From: an uncultured Caryophanales bacterium
GTDB taxonomy: Bacteria; Bacillota_I; Bacilli_A; RF39; UBA660
NCBI GenBank assembly: GCA_947564265.1
Contig: CANOBK010000008.1
Coordinates: forward strand, 1-64,000
DNA: 64,000 bases
Reading direction: 5' to 3'
Part shown: one piece after another, positions 15,915 to 24,144 of the stretch
Layout of the letters: every line of letters begins with the position of its first letter
Numbering within the stretch: position 1 is the first letter of the stretch
The notes under the pieces: generated by a model
Told to the model about the DNA's origin: nothing
The model's input: only the letters and a program-made list of their open reading frames with translations
Databases searched by the model: none
Program-made: the position numbers and the translations under genes

Positions 15915-16691
15915 TCATCTTAACACCTTTTTCAAACTTTTAATAGCATTTTTTTCTAATCTTGAAATTTGTGCTTGACTGATACCAAGTTCACTGGCAA
16001 TTTCCATCTGTGTTTTTCCAATAATATATCTTTGATCAATGATATATCGTTCTCGTTCATCTAAATCATGAATGGCATCATCTAACGCAATATTAATATC
16101 AATGTCTTTTTTCTTTAACCTTTGATCCTCAATCTGATCACAAAGATAAATCGTATCTCCTCCATCGTTATAGATTGGTTCAAAGATACTCATCGGACTT
16201 CTCATAGAATCTAACGACATTACGATATCGACTGGATCTTCATGAAGGGCTTCGGCAATTTCATCAATTGTTGCTTCTCTTCCCTTTTCGGATGTAATTC
16301 TCTCCTTCTCTTTCATTGCATTATAAGCTAGATCTTTAATAGAACGACTCACTCGAATACTATTATTATCTCTTAAATACCTCTTAATTTCTCCTAGAAT
16401 CATAGGAACCGCATAAGTTGATAATTTCACTCCATGACTAAGATCAAAATTATCAATTGCTTTAATTAATCCAAAACTTCCAATTTGAAACAAATCATCC
16501 ATATTCTCATCTCGATGATGAAATCTTTTTAGGATACTGAGAACTAATTTTAAATTTCCTTCAATTAATTCTTTTCTAGCATTTAAATCTCCCTCCTTCA
16601 TTCGAAGAAATAATTTTTCTGTTTCTTCACTACTAAGGACCTTCATATTCGCTGTATTCACACCACTAATCTCAACTTTGTGGCGTGCCAT
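15915..16691 (-). CDS. sigG: Sporulation sigma factor SigG (forespore)
   Basis: A 258-residue sigma-70 family factor of the SigF/SigG type. In spore formers SigG drives the late forespore programme. Features: N-terminal RHKVEISGVNTANMKVL, almost the SigG-specific N-terminus; region 2 with ENMDDLFQIGSFGLIKAIDN and FDLSHGVKLSTYAVPMILGE; the IKRYLRDNNSIRVSRS linker; and region 4 with GKTQMEIASELGISQAQISR as the -35-binding helix-turn-helix. I chose ATG 16691, with AAAGGAGA 7-8 bases before it, over the upstream in-frame ATG at 16715. SigE, which usually precedes sigG, is not adjacent here. Confidence 0.95.
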   Translation of the reverse strand: MARHKVEISGVNTANMKVLSSEETEKLFLRMKEGDLNARKELIEGNLKLVLSILKRFHHRDENMDDLFQIGSFGLIKAIDNFDLSHGVKLSTYAVPMILGEIKRYLRDNNSIRVSRSIKDLAYNAMKEKERITSEKGREATIDEIAEALHEDPVDIVMSLDSMRSPMSIFEPIYNDGGDTIYLCDQIEDQRLKKKDIDINIALDDAIHDLDERERYIIDQRYIIGKTQMEIASELGISQAQISRLEKNAIKSLKKVLR

Positions 16692-16736
16692 AAAAAAATC
16701 TCCTTTCGTATTCATATTGAAACGAAAAGGAAATTT

Positions 16737-17486
16737 TTATTCAACATCGTAATTTGTAATTGTAGTAACTCCATTAAAGTATTTAATATTAGCATTACAC
16801 CAGTCAATAGATGGCTCTTCTCCAGCCCCAAAGACTTTTGTCAGATTTACAACTAAAATATCATCAATATAAGCAGTAGCAGTATCACTGCTTGCGACTC
16901 CTACCTGCACAAATACTTCTGCATCTTGTGGAACAACAGCAATAGCTCCCCCTCTTTCAAAATCACTTGTCACTCTCGACGTATAGTAACTTCCTTCTAC
17001 CGAAGGAATCGCTGTCCCATACTGACCTCCTGTAGGTTTTTGAGAATTATAAGCTAGAGAAACTGTAACGCCACCACTAATACTTTTAATATAAACGTAA
17101 TAGCCAACATAGATTTTATCTCCAGGAGATACATCAGGAATTCTTTGCCACTGCCACCCTCTTGGTGAAACAAATAAACTTTTACTTCCAGAGTGGAAAG
17201 TGGAAGAATCCGTTACATTTCCCAACTGATTATTTGTTGTATATAAGTCTGTCGTCCAAGAAGCACCATCATTTTCAAAACTACCATTCGATATTAAATT
17301 ATAAAGTTGTAGACTATCTCCATTCACACCACTTACTTGTTCTTTTACCATATCTGCTAAATCTAATGTATTTTTATTATTGGTAGATAAAACGGAAAGA
17401 ATTAAAACTAAAACTAATGCAACAATCGTCGCTGAAGCATATAACAAAACCGAAACAGCAAACCCTCGATTATCTACTTTCTTCAT
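16737..17486 (-). CDS. Prepilin-like exported protein with C-terminal jelly-roll-like domain
   Basis: A 249-residue protein. The N-terminus KKVDNRGFAVSVLLYASA followed by a long hydrophobic helix resembles a type IV prepilin leader (cleavage after the Gly of RGF, then a membrane/assembly helix), although Glu+5 of true pilins is absent (Val-Ser there). After residue ~60 comes LISNGSFENDGASW, the opening of carbohydrate-binding-module-like jelly rolls, and FHSGSKSLFV with later AYIDDILVVNL completes that pattern. It ends 45 bp before sigG on the same strand. A type IV pilus-like or pseudopilin role with sugar binding is inferred; a plain membrane-anchored lectin is the alternative. Confidence 0.65.
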   Translation of the reverse strand: MKKVDNRGFAVSVLLYASATIVALVLVLILSVLSTNNKNTLDLADMVKEQVSGVNGDSLQLYNLISNGSFENDGASWTTDLYTTNNQLGNVTDSSTFHSGSKSLFVSPRGWQWQRIPDVSPGDKIYVGYYVYIKSISGGVTVSLAYNSQKPTGGQYGTAIPSVEGSYYTSRVTSDFERGGAIAVVPQDAEVFVQVGVASSDTATAYIDDILVVNLTKVFGAGEEPSIDWCNANIKYFNGVTTITNYDVE

Positions 17487-17553
17487 TTTATCACCCTATC
17501 TATTCTATCTTTATTATAAAAAAATTAACTAGAAAAAGCAAGTTTCGTTAGGG

Positions 17554-18255
17554 TTAAATCCTAGTTCCATGCTTCATTTTTCGTATTTTCTCTTTCTCTT
17601 CTTTAGAAACACGATTCGATTCTATTATTTTTTGTAATGCTTTTTGATAAGTCCAATCTGATAAATGATTCTTTTTTAAATAAGAAAGTGTTTTCTTTTT
17701 ATCCTTTACATAAAGGACTGAGATCAACCATGCGATTGCCATTTTTACATAGTAGTCCTCTAAAGAAATAGAGTCAATCACTTTTAATACTTGATCAATA
17801 TAAGGTTCTATTAAAAAATAATCCATTAGCATAACAATAACAAAACGAACTTCGAATTCATGATTAGAGCCAATATATTTTTGTAGATAATTCCAAACTA
17901 AGGGTAATTCCTTTTCCATCAGGTGAAAACTAGAAACACAGGTATCACAGATTGCCCAATTATCAATTTTAGGAATAAAGGAATCTAAATATAGAAATTT
18001 TTCTTCTAAAGACATTTTGGATTGAGCGATGAGTAGACCTTCAATCATTGTCTCTTCATAGAATCGATTTGGAGCATGATCTAAGTAAAACCGATAATCT
18101 TCCTTTAATAAATCTTTTACAATCTTTCGGACGACTGGTACTCTTACTCCTAAAATATGATCAATTCCAGGACATAGATTCGACTGGAATTTTTGATATT
18201 CTAAATCCTGGTTTTCTAATAGTTTTTGATATACTTGTTCTACAATATTTGTCAT
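17554..18255 (-). CDS. AlkD-like DNA alkylation repair protein (HEAT-like repeats)
   Basis: A 233-residue all-helical protein of the DNA alkylation repair family. Family members fold as HEAT-like repeats and remove N3/N7-alkylated purines. Family features are GVRVPVVRKIVKDL near the N-terminus, FYEETMIEGLLIA, PKIDNWAICDTCVSS (the Asn-Trp-x-x-x-Asp block containing the catalytic-region Asp) and YVKMAIAWLISVLYVK. Length fits the family. It follows the HD-hydrolase gene by only 7 bp on the same strand, so they form a small operon. Confidence 0.85.
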   Translation of the reverse strand: MTNIVEQVYQKLLENQDLEYQKFQSNLCPGIDHILGVRVPVVRKIVKDLLKEDYRFYLDHAPNRFYEETMIEGLLIAQSKMSLEEKFLYLDSFIPKIDNWAICDTCVSSFHLMEKELPLVWNYLQKYIGSNHEFEVRFVIVMLMDYFLIEPYIDQVLKVIDSISLEDYYVKMAIAWLISVLYVKDKKKTLSYLKKNHLSDWTYQKALQKIIESNRVSKEEKEKIRKMKHGTRI

Positions 18256-18262
18256 CTAAATA

Positions 18263-18976
18263 TTAACCTCTTAACTTTTCTTTCGATTTCTGAATAACGG
18301 GAGACTTCTCTAAATAATCATCTAAATATTGAGTCCACTCTGGTGCGGTTACCTCGTCAAAATAATGATACAAAAAATCAATCATCGCTTGATATCTAAT
18401 ACTAGCTTCTTTCTTTCCTGATTCTGTAAGCATTAAATCCTTATATTTCAATAAGACTTCAAAAATAAAACGAACAGTACTGGAAGTCGGTATCATATGA
18501 TATTCGTAACTCTCATCGTTAACTGGAAAATCCTCTCTAAGAAAGAAGGGACGATTAATTTTTAATCCATATTGGGATACTCTTAAAATTCCTATTGACC
18601 CTAAAGCATCACACATATCTGCATCAGATACAATTCTTCCTTCCATACTAGTTGCTCGAATTCCCTTTAAAGATTTACTATATCCAATACAATGAAGTGC
18701 CTCACAAACTTTCTGTTCTTTCTCTATCTCAATACCTACATCTCGCATAATTCTCCTAGCATTGGTTAGATTTCTTTCACTTTCTTCGCCAAATAACTTA
18801 TAATCATCCACATCATGAAGTAAGGCAATCAAAGAGACAACCTCTACATCTACTGAAACTTCCTGTTGAGCGAATTTTAAAGACAAAGCAAGTACCCGAT
18901 CGATATGATCCATTCCATGCCCTGATTGATCACCATTCAATAGTTCATGTACTCGTTTTTTTACTATTTCAATCAT
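18263..18976 (-). CDS. HD-domain phosphohydrolase
   Basis: A 237-residue metal-dependent phosphohydrolase of the YedJ-like HD family. Metal ligands are visible: GHGMDHIDRVL (first His, ~20-25), LIALLHDVDD (the HD pair), ALHCIGYS and IVSDADMCDALGSIG (final Asp). Substrates of this subgroup are not well defined; small phosphorylated metabolites or nucleotides are most likely. It is co-transcribed with the AlkD-like gene. Confidence 0.85.
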   Translation of the reverse strand: MIEIVKKRVHELLNGDQSGHGMDHIDRVLALSLKFAQQEVSVDVEVVSLIALLHDVDDYKLFGEESERNLTNARRIMRDVGIEIEKEQKVCEALHCIGYSKSLKGIRATSMEGRIVSDADMCDALGSIGILRVSQYGLKINRPFFLREDFPVNDESYEYHMIPTSSTVRFIFEVLLKYKDLMLTESGKKEASIRYQAMIDFLYHYFDEVTAPEWTQYLDDYLEKSPVIQKSKEKLRG

Positions 18977-18999
18977 TCTTATCCCTCAAAACAATTTTA

Positions 19000-19770
19000 T
19001 CACAAATCAAAGGAAGCAGCATAGGAAAAATAACTCGCTAGGTATTCCTCTTCTGAAATCAATTTTTTTCCAACAAGAAAATAATGCTGGTACCCTTTTC
19101 TCATAAAAACTGGGGAGGAAATGATTTTTTCCTTTCGAAATGAATATGGATTAAGGTAGCGCTCCAATAAAAATTTTTCATATAAATAATTTCCCTTCTT
19201 TTGTTCCTCCCAAAGTCTAAAGAATAAAGAGAAAAATAAAAAGATCCAAAAAACAGATTGATAAAATAAGACAATAATAAATAAAAGAATGAAGTAGAAA
19301 AATAGACTACTGTAAAAGGTAATTTTTAAGGCATAATAATAAGAGAAAATGAAACTTAGAATTAGAAATAATAGTTTTCCACCATCTAGTGGATAAATGG
19401 GTAATAGATTAAAGAAAAGTAATACTTTACTAGAGGATAGTAAAAAAGTATAATCGATTTCTCGTAAATACTTACTCATTAAGTAGGTAAATATCAATTG
19501 AAAGATAGGTCCCATTATTAAAACAAAGAATTCTTGAATATTCGAAACATTAACATCTACTTCAAAGTAACTACATCCTCCATAAGGATAGAGTACGATT
19601 TTATCTACTTTCCAATGAAAAAAATAAGCAGTCAAATAGTGACCTAATTCATGAACGAAAATTAAGGAAGTAAATAAAACCATTCTTCGAAAGTTTCCAC
19701 TAAGAGCCGCTAGAGCCAAAAAAATATAAAATAAGGGATGAATGGATATTTTAAGAAATGTAGTCTTGAT
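19000..19770 (-). CDS. spoIVFB: SpoIVFB, intramembrane metalloprotease (non-canonical start)
   Basis: Site-2-protease-type M50 enzyme, which in spore formers cleaves pro-sigma-K in the mother-cell membrane around the forespore. It shows HELGH (zinc ligands) in a membrane helix and LLPIYPLDGGK with the third ligand Asp. The C-terminal FLLERYLNP resembles the FLLERYYG of Bacillus. The conserved N-terminus LKISIHPLFYIFLALAALSG reads upstream of the first ordinary start (TTG at 19719) but has no ATG/GTG/TTG before the in-frame stop at 19774-19776. I therefore extend it to the ATC at 19770, an inferred start. It overlaps the spoIVFA stop by 20 bp, suggesting coupled translation. Confidence 0.85.
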   Translation of the reverse strand: MKTTFLKISIHPLFYIFLALAALSGNFRRMVLFTSLIFVHELGHYLTAYFFHWKVDKIVLYPYGGCSYFEVDVNVSNIQEFFVLIMGPIFQLIFTYLMSKYLREIDYTFLLSSSKVLLFFNLLPIYPLDGGKLLFLILSFIFSYYYALKITFYSSLFFYFILLFIIVLFYQSVFWIFLFFSLFFRLWEEQKKGNYLYEKFLLERYLNPYSFRKEKIISSPVFMRKGYQHYFLVGKKLISEEEYLASYFSYAASFDL

Positions 19771-20374
19771 AACTTACAAAAGCTCCTTCTTTTTGAAAAT
19801 ATAAATCAATTTCTTTTTCTTTTGCTTCTCCTAAAAGACTTCCCTTTTCAATATAGTCATATAATTTTAAATCAGTAGGCGTAATCCCAACATACCAGGC
19901 ATCGACTCCATTCACTTGCTGAATAATTAGTGTTTCCCCGTACCCTTCTTGATTTCCCATAAATACCACTAAGCCACTTTCTAACGCAGGCATCAAATAA
20001 CCTTTTCCTACAGAAACCCGAACCCCATTTTTAATTTCCTTTTTGTCTTGGTATACAAATGATTCTTGAAACACCATTTGCTCTTTTGGAAGCTTTTTAG
20101 AAATTTCTTCTGGAAATAAATTCCCAAAATATTTTTGATACCATTCTTGAAAGGAGACAAAAGAAAAGTTCTTACCGAAAATCGTTTGATAGACATCTTT
20201 CTTCGTATTTGGATTCATTTTAACCATACAAAGAACCGTCAGTAATAAAATACCCGAAAGTAAAACACGATTACAAAAGCCAAGGAAAAAAGAACGAAAT
20301 TGATTCGTTTCTTTTTCCTTGTTCTTTCCCTTTTGCTTATTTAAATACTTTGCTACTGATTTATATTCTTCCAT
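19751..20374 (-). CDS. spoIVFA: SpoIVFA, regulator of SpoIVFB (degenerate M23 domain)
   Basis: A 207-residue protein with a basic cytoplasmic N-terminus, one membrane helix at about 35-55 (VLLSGILLLTVLCMV) and a C-terminal LytM/M23-like domain (VRVSVGKGYLMPALESGLVVFMG and GYGETLIIQQ). The metal-binding His residues of active M23 peptidases are missing. In Bacillus SpoIVFA holds SpoIVFB inactive with BofA until a forespore signal arrives. Its position directly before spoIVFB and after mreD supports the call. I chose ATG 20374, with GGTGGA upstream, over GTG 20383. Confidence 0.82.
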   Translation of the reverse strand: MEEYKSVAKYLNKQKGKNKEKETNQFRSFFLGFCNRVLLSGILLLTVLCMVKMNPNTKKDVYQTIFGKNFSFVSFQEWYQKYFGNLFPEEISKKLPKEQMVFQESFVYQDKKEIKNGVRVSVGKGYLMPALESGLVVFMGNQEGYGETLIIQQVNGVDAWYVGITPTDLKLYDYIEKGSLLGEAKEKEIDLYFQKEGAFVSYQDYIS

Positions 20375-20396
20375 AAAGTCCACCTACTAATTTATA

Positions 20397-20846
20397 CTAA
20401 CCTTTTCTTTCAATTAGACCAAAAAGTAAAGAAAAAAGAAAGGTAACCATCAGATTAAATGGAATGGATGTTACCAGTAGCCAAAATAATTTTGATAATA
20501 GGACTGGTTTTTGTAACAAAAAATATAGGATTTCTCCATAAAGATAATATCCAAGAAGAAAACATCCCATAAAAACTAAGAGATTGCTTCTAGAAAGTTT
20601 TTTTGTAAAAAGATTAATAGTGACAGAATAAAATAATACCAGATAAGAAAAATCTAAAAAAAAGTTTCTTTTAAAAAAGAGAAAGGCCAAGAAAACTTGA
20701 ATTCCTGCCTTTAAAAGAAAGAAATCAAAATTCTTTTCCTTTCGATAGGAAAAAAGAGCGAAAACAAAGGCAAAACATGGGTAACACCAGGTTCCCACTA
20801 AGAATTTTGCAAATACACTATCTAAAAAGTATCCTAAAAAAATCAT
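20397..20846 (-). CDS. mreD: MreD, rod-shape membrane protein
   Basis: A 149-residue integral membrane protein with about five hydrophobic helices and short loops, the normal size and topology of MreD. It starts 7 bp after mreC and is followed by spoIVFA. It works with MreC, MreB and RodA to organise lateral wall synthesis. Sequence similarity in this family is low, so the call rests mostly on topology and conserved position. Confidence 0.8.
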   Translation of the reverse strand: MIFLGYFLDSVFAKFLVGTWCYPCFAFVFALFSYRKEKNFDFFLLKAGIQVFLAFLFFKRNFFLDFSYLVLFYSVTINLFTKKLSRSNLLVFMGCFLLGYYLYGEILYFLLQKPVLLSKLFWLLVTSIPFNLMVTFLFSLLFGLIERKG

Positions 20847-20853
20847 ATTTTCC

Positions 20854-21606
20854 CTACTTTCTCAGAACAAATACATAGCCTAATTGATAAAAATCAACAG
20901 CGGAATCTACTTTGACTACTAAAGAAATTCCAAGTGCATCGGTCGTAACCTCTGAAACAGTTCCAACAATAATCCCACTGGGAAATAAATTTCCTAACCC
21001 ATTTGTAACGACGGTACTTCCTAGTTCTAGTCCCTCTACTTCTTGAATGCTAGTCACTAGAAAAGTATGAGATGAGGAATCATATCCATCTAGAACACCA
21101 TGATATTCTTGATTATTGGATACAATGGATACTGCTACTTTCATTGGATTCATCGTATCTGTTAGTAACCGAACGAGACTTGATTTTTGATAAACCTCTT
21201 CTACTTTCCCAATTAATCCATTCTCTGTGACTACTGCCATATTAGGAGAGATTCCATCTTTTTTTCCACAATCAATAATTAAGGTATCTTCCCATGCAGA
21301 TTCACGGTAAATTACAGAAGAAGGGATAATCTCATAATCTGTTAATGATTCTTTAAAGTTTAAAAGGTTTCGAAGTTGTTCATTTTCTTTTCGGAGAGAA
21401 ACAATCAAATCTCGATCATATCTCTCTAATTTAACGGCGTCACGTGTAAAAAATTTCCCAACTGATACACCAAAATCTTGAAAAATCCCTCTCCATGGTA
21501 ACGAAAAAGAAAAAATACCAAATAAGGCAAAACCTCCAATTAGGATAAACCAAAGAATTCCATACTTTTTATTTTTCTTGTAAAGACTTTTTTTTCTCTT
21601 TCTCAT
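20854..21606 (-). CDS. mreC: MreC, rod-shape-determining protein
   Basis: A 250-residue protein with one N-terminal membrane helix (~15-34), a short coiled coil with LRKENEQLRNLLNFKESL (about 67-84), and the beta-rich MreC domain. Landmarks are SSVIYRESAWEDTLIIDCG, KKDGISPNMAVVTENGLIG and TNGLGNLFPSGIIVG. It acts outside the membrane as a scaffold for the elongasome. mreB is not next to it, unlike in Bacillus. Confidence 0.93.
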   Translation of the reverse strand: MRKRKKSLYKKNKKYGILWFILIGGFALFGIFSFSLPWRGIFQDFGVSVGKFFTRDAVKLERYDRDLIVSLRKENEQLRNLLNFKESLTDYEIIPSSVIYRESAWEDTLIIDCGKKDGISPNMAVVTENGLIGKVEEVYQKSSLVRLLTDTMNPMKVAVSIVSNNQEYHGVLDGYDSSSHTFLVTSIQEVEGLELGSTVVTNGLGNLFPSGIIVGTVSEVTTDALGISLVVKVDSAVDFYQLGYVFVLRK

Positions 21607-21615
21607 AATAAGCTC

Positions 21616-22302
21616 CTATAAATCTAATATTTTTCCATCTTCATAAAAACTGTAATACGTAGAGTTCCCTATAATCACATGGTCTACTACTGGAATCGCA
21701 TTGACTTTTCCCAATTCTACTAGTGCTTCTGTTAATCGAATATCTTCCCTACTTGGAGAAATATTTCCACTTGGATGATTATGTACACAAACAATCGAGC
21801 TTGCACTATTTAAGTAGGCATATTTAAAAATTTCTCGTGGATGAACCACACTACGATTAATTGTCCCCATGAATAACAATCTCCTTTCAATTACCTCAGA
21901 GCGAGGATTTAGATATAGACAATAAAAATATTCTTGTTTTTTTTCATAAAATACATATCTCATATATTGATAGATATCCTCTGCTGTTCTTAGAGAAAAT
22001 TTATCTTGGTGATCTACTTGTAAATATAGTCTCTTTCCAAGTTCAAAAGCACTTAGAATTTCTATCGCTTTCGCAGTTCCAATTCCCTTTATTTCCAAAA
22101 GTTGCTTCAGTGATAGATTTAAAAGGTCTGTTGAATTGGGATAACGTTTTAAAATTTCTAAAGCAACTTCTCGTGCGGAAACTCCTTTTGATCCTTTTTG
22201 AATTAGGATGGCAAATAACTCTTCTAAGGAAAGAGTTTGTACTCCTTCATTAATTGCTCGTTCCCTCGGTCTACTAGAAACTGGAATATCTTTAATTCTC
22301 AA
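21616..22302 (-). CDS. radC: RadC-family JAB-domain protein
   Basis: A 228-residue protein with an N-terminal helix-hairpin-helix region (LLEIKGIGTAKAIEILSAFELG, about 68-89) and a C-terminal JAB/MPN metal-binding domain with NHPSG and SREDIRLTEAL, followed by the VDHVIIGN motif. Despite the name, a direct role in recombinational repair is not proven. The start is a TTG preceded by AGGAAGTGA. It lies in the conserved radC-mreC-mreD-spoIVF order. Confidence 0.93.
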   Translation of the reverse strand: MRIKDIPVSSRPRERAINEGVQTLSLEELFAILIQKGSKGVSAREVALEILKRYPNSTDLLNLSLKQLLEIKGIGTAKAIEILSAFELGKRLYLQVDHQDKFSLRTAEDIYQYMRYVFYEKKQEYFYCLYLNPRSEVIERRLLFMGTINRSVVHPREIFKYAYLNSASSIVCVHNHPSGNISPSREDIRLTEALVELGKVNAIPVVDHVIIGNSTYYSFYEDGKILDL

Positions 22303-22313
22303 AACATCACTTC

Positions 22314-22751
22314 CTATTGATTTAACACGAACTCTTCATAAGAGGACAAAATTGTTGATAATACAGAATTCATTTCTTCTCTTGTTTTCGTACTTTTTAA
22401 TAAAATATCATACTGAGATAGTTCATTTACAAATTCTTCACTCTCTACTTTTTTTGATTGAATAGAAAGTGTAATTCCCTGTTTTTGATACTCCTCTTCA
22501 ATCTTCTTTGCATTTTCTTCTAAAGTAGTCATCCCAACATAAATATAATTTTTCCCCTTCTCTTCTACTGAAATATGGGTAAGAGAAAGATTTTTTGTTT
22601 CCTCGTCTATCGGTGTATATTCTAAAAAGTAAACTTGATTCGTATCTTGAAAGGTACTATTCGTTGATCCTTGAGACTCAAAGAGAAAAGTGGCACATAA
22701 ATAGCCTAAGAGCAAAGAACAAATGACAGAAATGATAAAATTCAATTTCAT
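22314..22751 (-). CDS. Membrane-anchored SPOR-like protein, SpoIIB candidate
   Basis: A 145-residue protein with one N-terminal membrane helix (~4-25) and an extracytoplasmic domain. It contains YIYVGMTTLEENAKKIEEEYQKQG, the strand-helix pattern of a SPOR domain (aromatic strand, helix of Ala/Glu-rich repeats, glycine turn, then LSIQSKKV). In Bacillus, spoIIB lies directly upstream of the maf-radC-mre cluster and encodes a membrane-anchored SPOR protein that helps engulfment. Position, topology and fold pattern therefore point to a SpoIIB-like role, but direct similarity is weak. It ends 11 bp before radC. Confidence 0.5.
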   Translation of the reverse strand: MKLNFIISVICSLLLGYLCATFLFESQGSTNSTFQDTNQVYFLEYTPIDEETKNLSLTHISVEEKGKNYIYVGMTTLEENAKKIEEEYQKQGITLSIQSKKVESEEFVNELSQYDILLKSTKTREEMNSVLSTILSSYEEFVLNQ

Positions 22752-22939
22752 ATTTAATCACCTATTATAACGATAGCAAAAATCACTTGAAAATTTTGTC
22801 GAAAATTAAAAAAGAAATCATCTTTCTCTTAAATTGTACCGAAAAAATACTCTGATCATCCAAAATATAAAAAAGACTTTATTCATTTCAAAAGGATGTA
22901 TAACAATGGTAAACAAAATGTAAAAAAATGCCAAAGTAA

Positions 22940-22969
22940 TTGACCCAGAAAAAGTAAATCATATATAAT
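22940..22969 (+). promoter_or_regulatory. Strong sigma-A promoter of the WXG100 pair
   Basis: TTGACC (22940-22945), 18-bp spacer, TATAAT (22964-22969). It is 52 bp upstream of the ATG at 23022, which has a strong AGAGGAGGA ribosome site. The rest of 22752-23021 is AT-rich and shows no gene. Confidence 0.75.
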
Positions 22970-23021
22970 AAAGTTAATGATAGAAGATAATTTTATCAAA
23001 TAAAATAGAGGAGGATAAAAT

Positions 23022-23327
23022 ATGGATTATTCATTTAGTAGTAGTGCCGTTCGTCAAGTTGCAAACGATGTTCGTAATACTGACGCTACTAACATTGAAC
23101 AAGGAGCAACAAATGTACAAAATATTGGAAATTCAGTACAAAGTGCTTGGCAAGGAACTGATGCAAACGCATACGTTGATGCCATCAATGCTTATGTACC
23201 AGAAATTCAAAAACTAGCTGCTACACTTAACGTAATAGCTGATACATTGGATCAAACTGCTAATTTAATGGACGAAAGAGAACAAGAACGTCGTCAGAGA
23301 GCTACGACAGAGTTAAGTTCTAACTAG
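23022..23327 (+). CDS. WXG100-family T7SS secreted protein
   Basis: A 101-residue helical-hairpin protein of the EsxA/WXG100 type. The turn motif SAWQGTDA (W-x-G) lies at about residues 45-52 between two amphipathic helices, and the C-terminus is charged. Proteins of this size and motif dimerise and are exported by EssC-type ATPases. It has the strongest promoter and ribosome site in the locus, so it may be the main exported subunit. It is paired with the next gene (15-bp gap), which lacks WXG but ends in YxxxD, a likely heterodimer. Confidence 0.92.
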   Translation: MDYSFSSSAVRQVANDVRNTDATNIEQGATNVQNIGNSVQSAWQGTDANAYVDAINAYVPEIQKLAATLNVIADTLDQTANLMDEREQERRQRATTELSSN

Positions 23328-23342
23328 AAAGGAGATAAAAAA

Positions 23343-23696
23343 ATGCAAAATGGATTAAAATATTCAATCGCGGATGCCCAAGCGAATGCACAAATGTTAA
23401 GACAATATGCTACTCAAATGGAATCTGATTTACAATCATCTAAACAAAGAATTGAAGCTCTTTGTGCAAATGAAGAGTTCAGAACAGTAGCTGCCTCTTT
23501 GGCTTTCTTTGAAAAAATTGATCAAGCTGCCGCTAATTTTCCAAAATTTATTGAAGCAATTAGAAAATTCGCTGATTTCTTAGATCAATATGTTGCACAA
23601 AACTACCAAGAAACAGATACTTCTGCAAGACAATTACAAAGTCAAATGGAAGCAAGTTTATCAGATTTACAAAACTCTGGAAATCTTGGAGCATAA
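23343..23696 (+). CDS. Small T7SS partner protein with YxxxD motif
   Basis: A 117-residue, mostly helical protein. It shares a domain with the proteins at 23764-24144, 31114-32682 and 33332-34540: a central block EEFRTVAASLAFFEKI, a PKFIEAIRKFADFL helix, and VAQNYQETD near the C-terminus, where Y-x-x-x-D (about residues 89-93) matches the T7SS export signal. There is no WXG motif. Its close pairing with the WXG100 gene suggests the two form the exported heterodimer. The family has no name that I recognise. Confidence 0.85.
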   Translation: MQNGLKYSIADAQANAQMLRQYATQMESDLQSSKQRIEALCANEEFRTVAASLAFFEKIDQAAANFPKFIEAIRKFADFLDQYVAQNYQETDTSARQLQSQMEASLSDLQNSGNLGA

Positions 23697-23707
23697 ACAA
23701 CAACCAA

Positions 23708-23738
23708 AAAGACGAATCCAATCGATTCGTCTTTTTTT
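23708..23738 (+). terminator. Bidirectional terminator between convergent T7SS gene sets
   Basis: An 11-bp perfect stem AAAGACGAATC/GATTCGTCTTT with a 5-nt loop, followed by T runs on both strands. It ends the plus-strand pair and the long minus-strand essC operon. Confidence 0.9.
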
Positions 23739-23763
23739 GTGCCTTTTTATCATATCTCTTCTA

Positions 23764-24144
23764 CTAACTATTTCCTATATTGCCAGAGTCTGAAAGCTTC
23801 GCAAGTTCTGCATTCAATTTCTCAGAAACTTCCTTCTCAATCGTAGTATCTGTTTCCTTATACGAGGTTAATGTATCCGTCATAAATTGTGAATAATTTT
23901 CAATTTCCTTCACAAACCTTGGAAATTCACTTTGAAACTTAGAATATCTTTCTAATAAACTTGTAGAGGCTTCTCCCAAAAGAAGAGATTCTCCTTGTAA
24001 TTTTTCCATCTCAGCGGTCACTGTTTCTAGTATTTCTTGTGCAGAAAGAGAAATATCCTTTAAGGAAGTTCCAATCTCTTCAACACCAGAACGTAATAGT
24101 GTTTGTTGATCTTCATTCATAGTTTTAAATTGAAGTTGTCGCAT
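23764..24144 (-). CDS. T7SS small protein with YxxxD motif (last gene of essC operon)
   Basis: About 126 residues, mostly helical, related to the product of 23343-23696: LLERYSKFQSEFPRFVKEIENYS, then LTSYKETDTTIEKE with YKETD (Y-x-x-x-D), and the same SDSGNIGN-type end (SGNLGA in the other). It overlaps the upstream WXG-like gene by about 20 bp. The start is uncertain: ATG 24144 (or the TTG just before it), or the internal ATG at 24120. None has a clear ribosome site, so coupling to the upstream gene is likely. Together with that gene it probably forms a second exported pair. Confidence 0.8.
   Translation of the reverse strand: MRQLQFKTMNEDQQTLLRSGVEEIGTSLKDISLSAQEILETVTAEMEKLQGESLLLGEASTSLLERYSKFQSEFPRFVKEIENYSQFMTDTLTSYKETDTTIEKEVSEKLNAELAKLSDSGNIGNS

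Noticed and set aside
23590-23793. Plus-strand frame overlapping the end of the YxxxD gene
   Set aside because: It runs through the strong bidirectional terminator at 23708-23738 and has no ribosome site.
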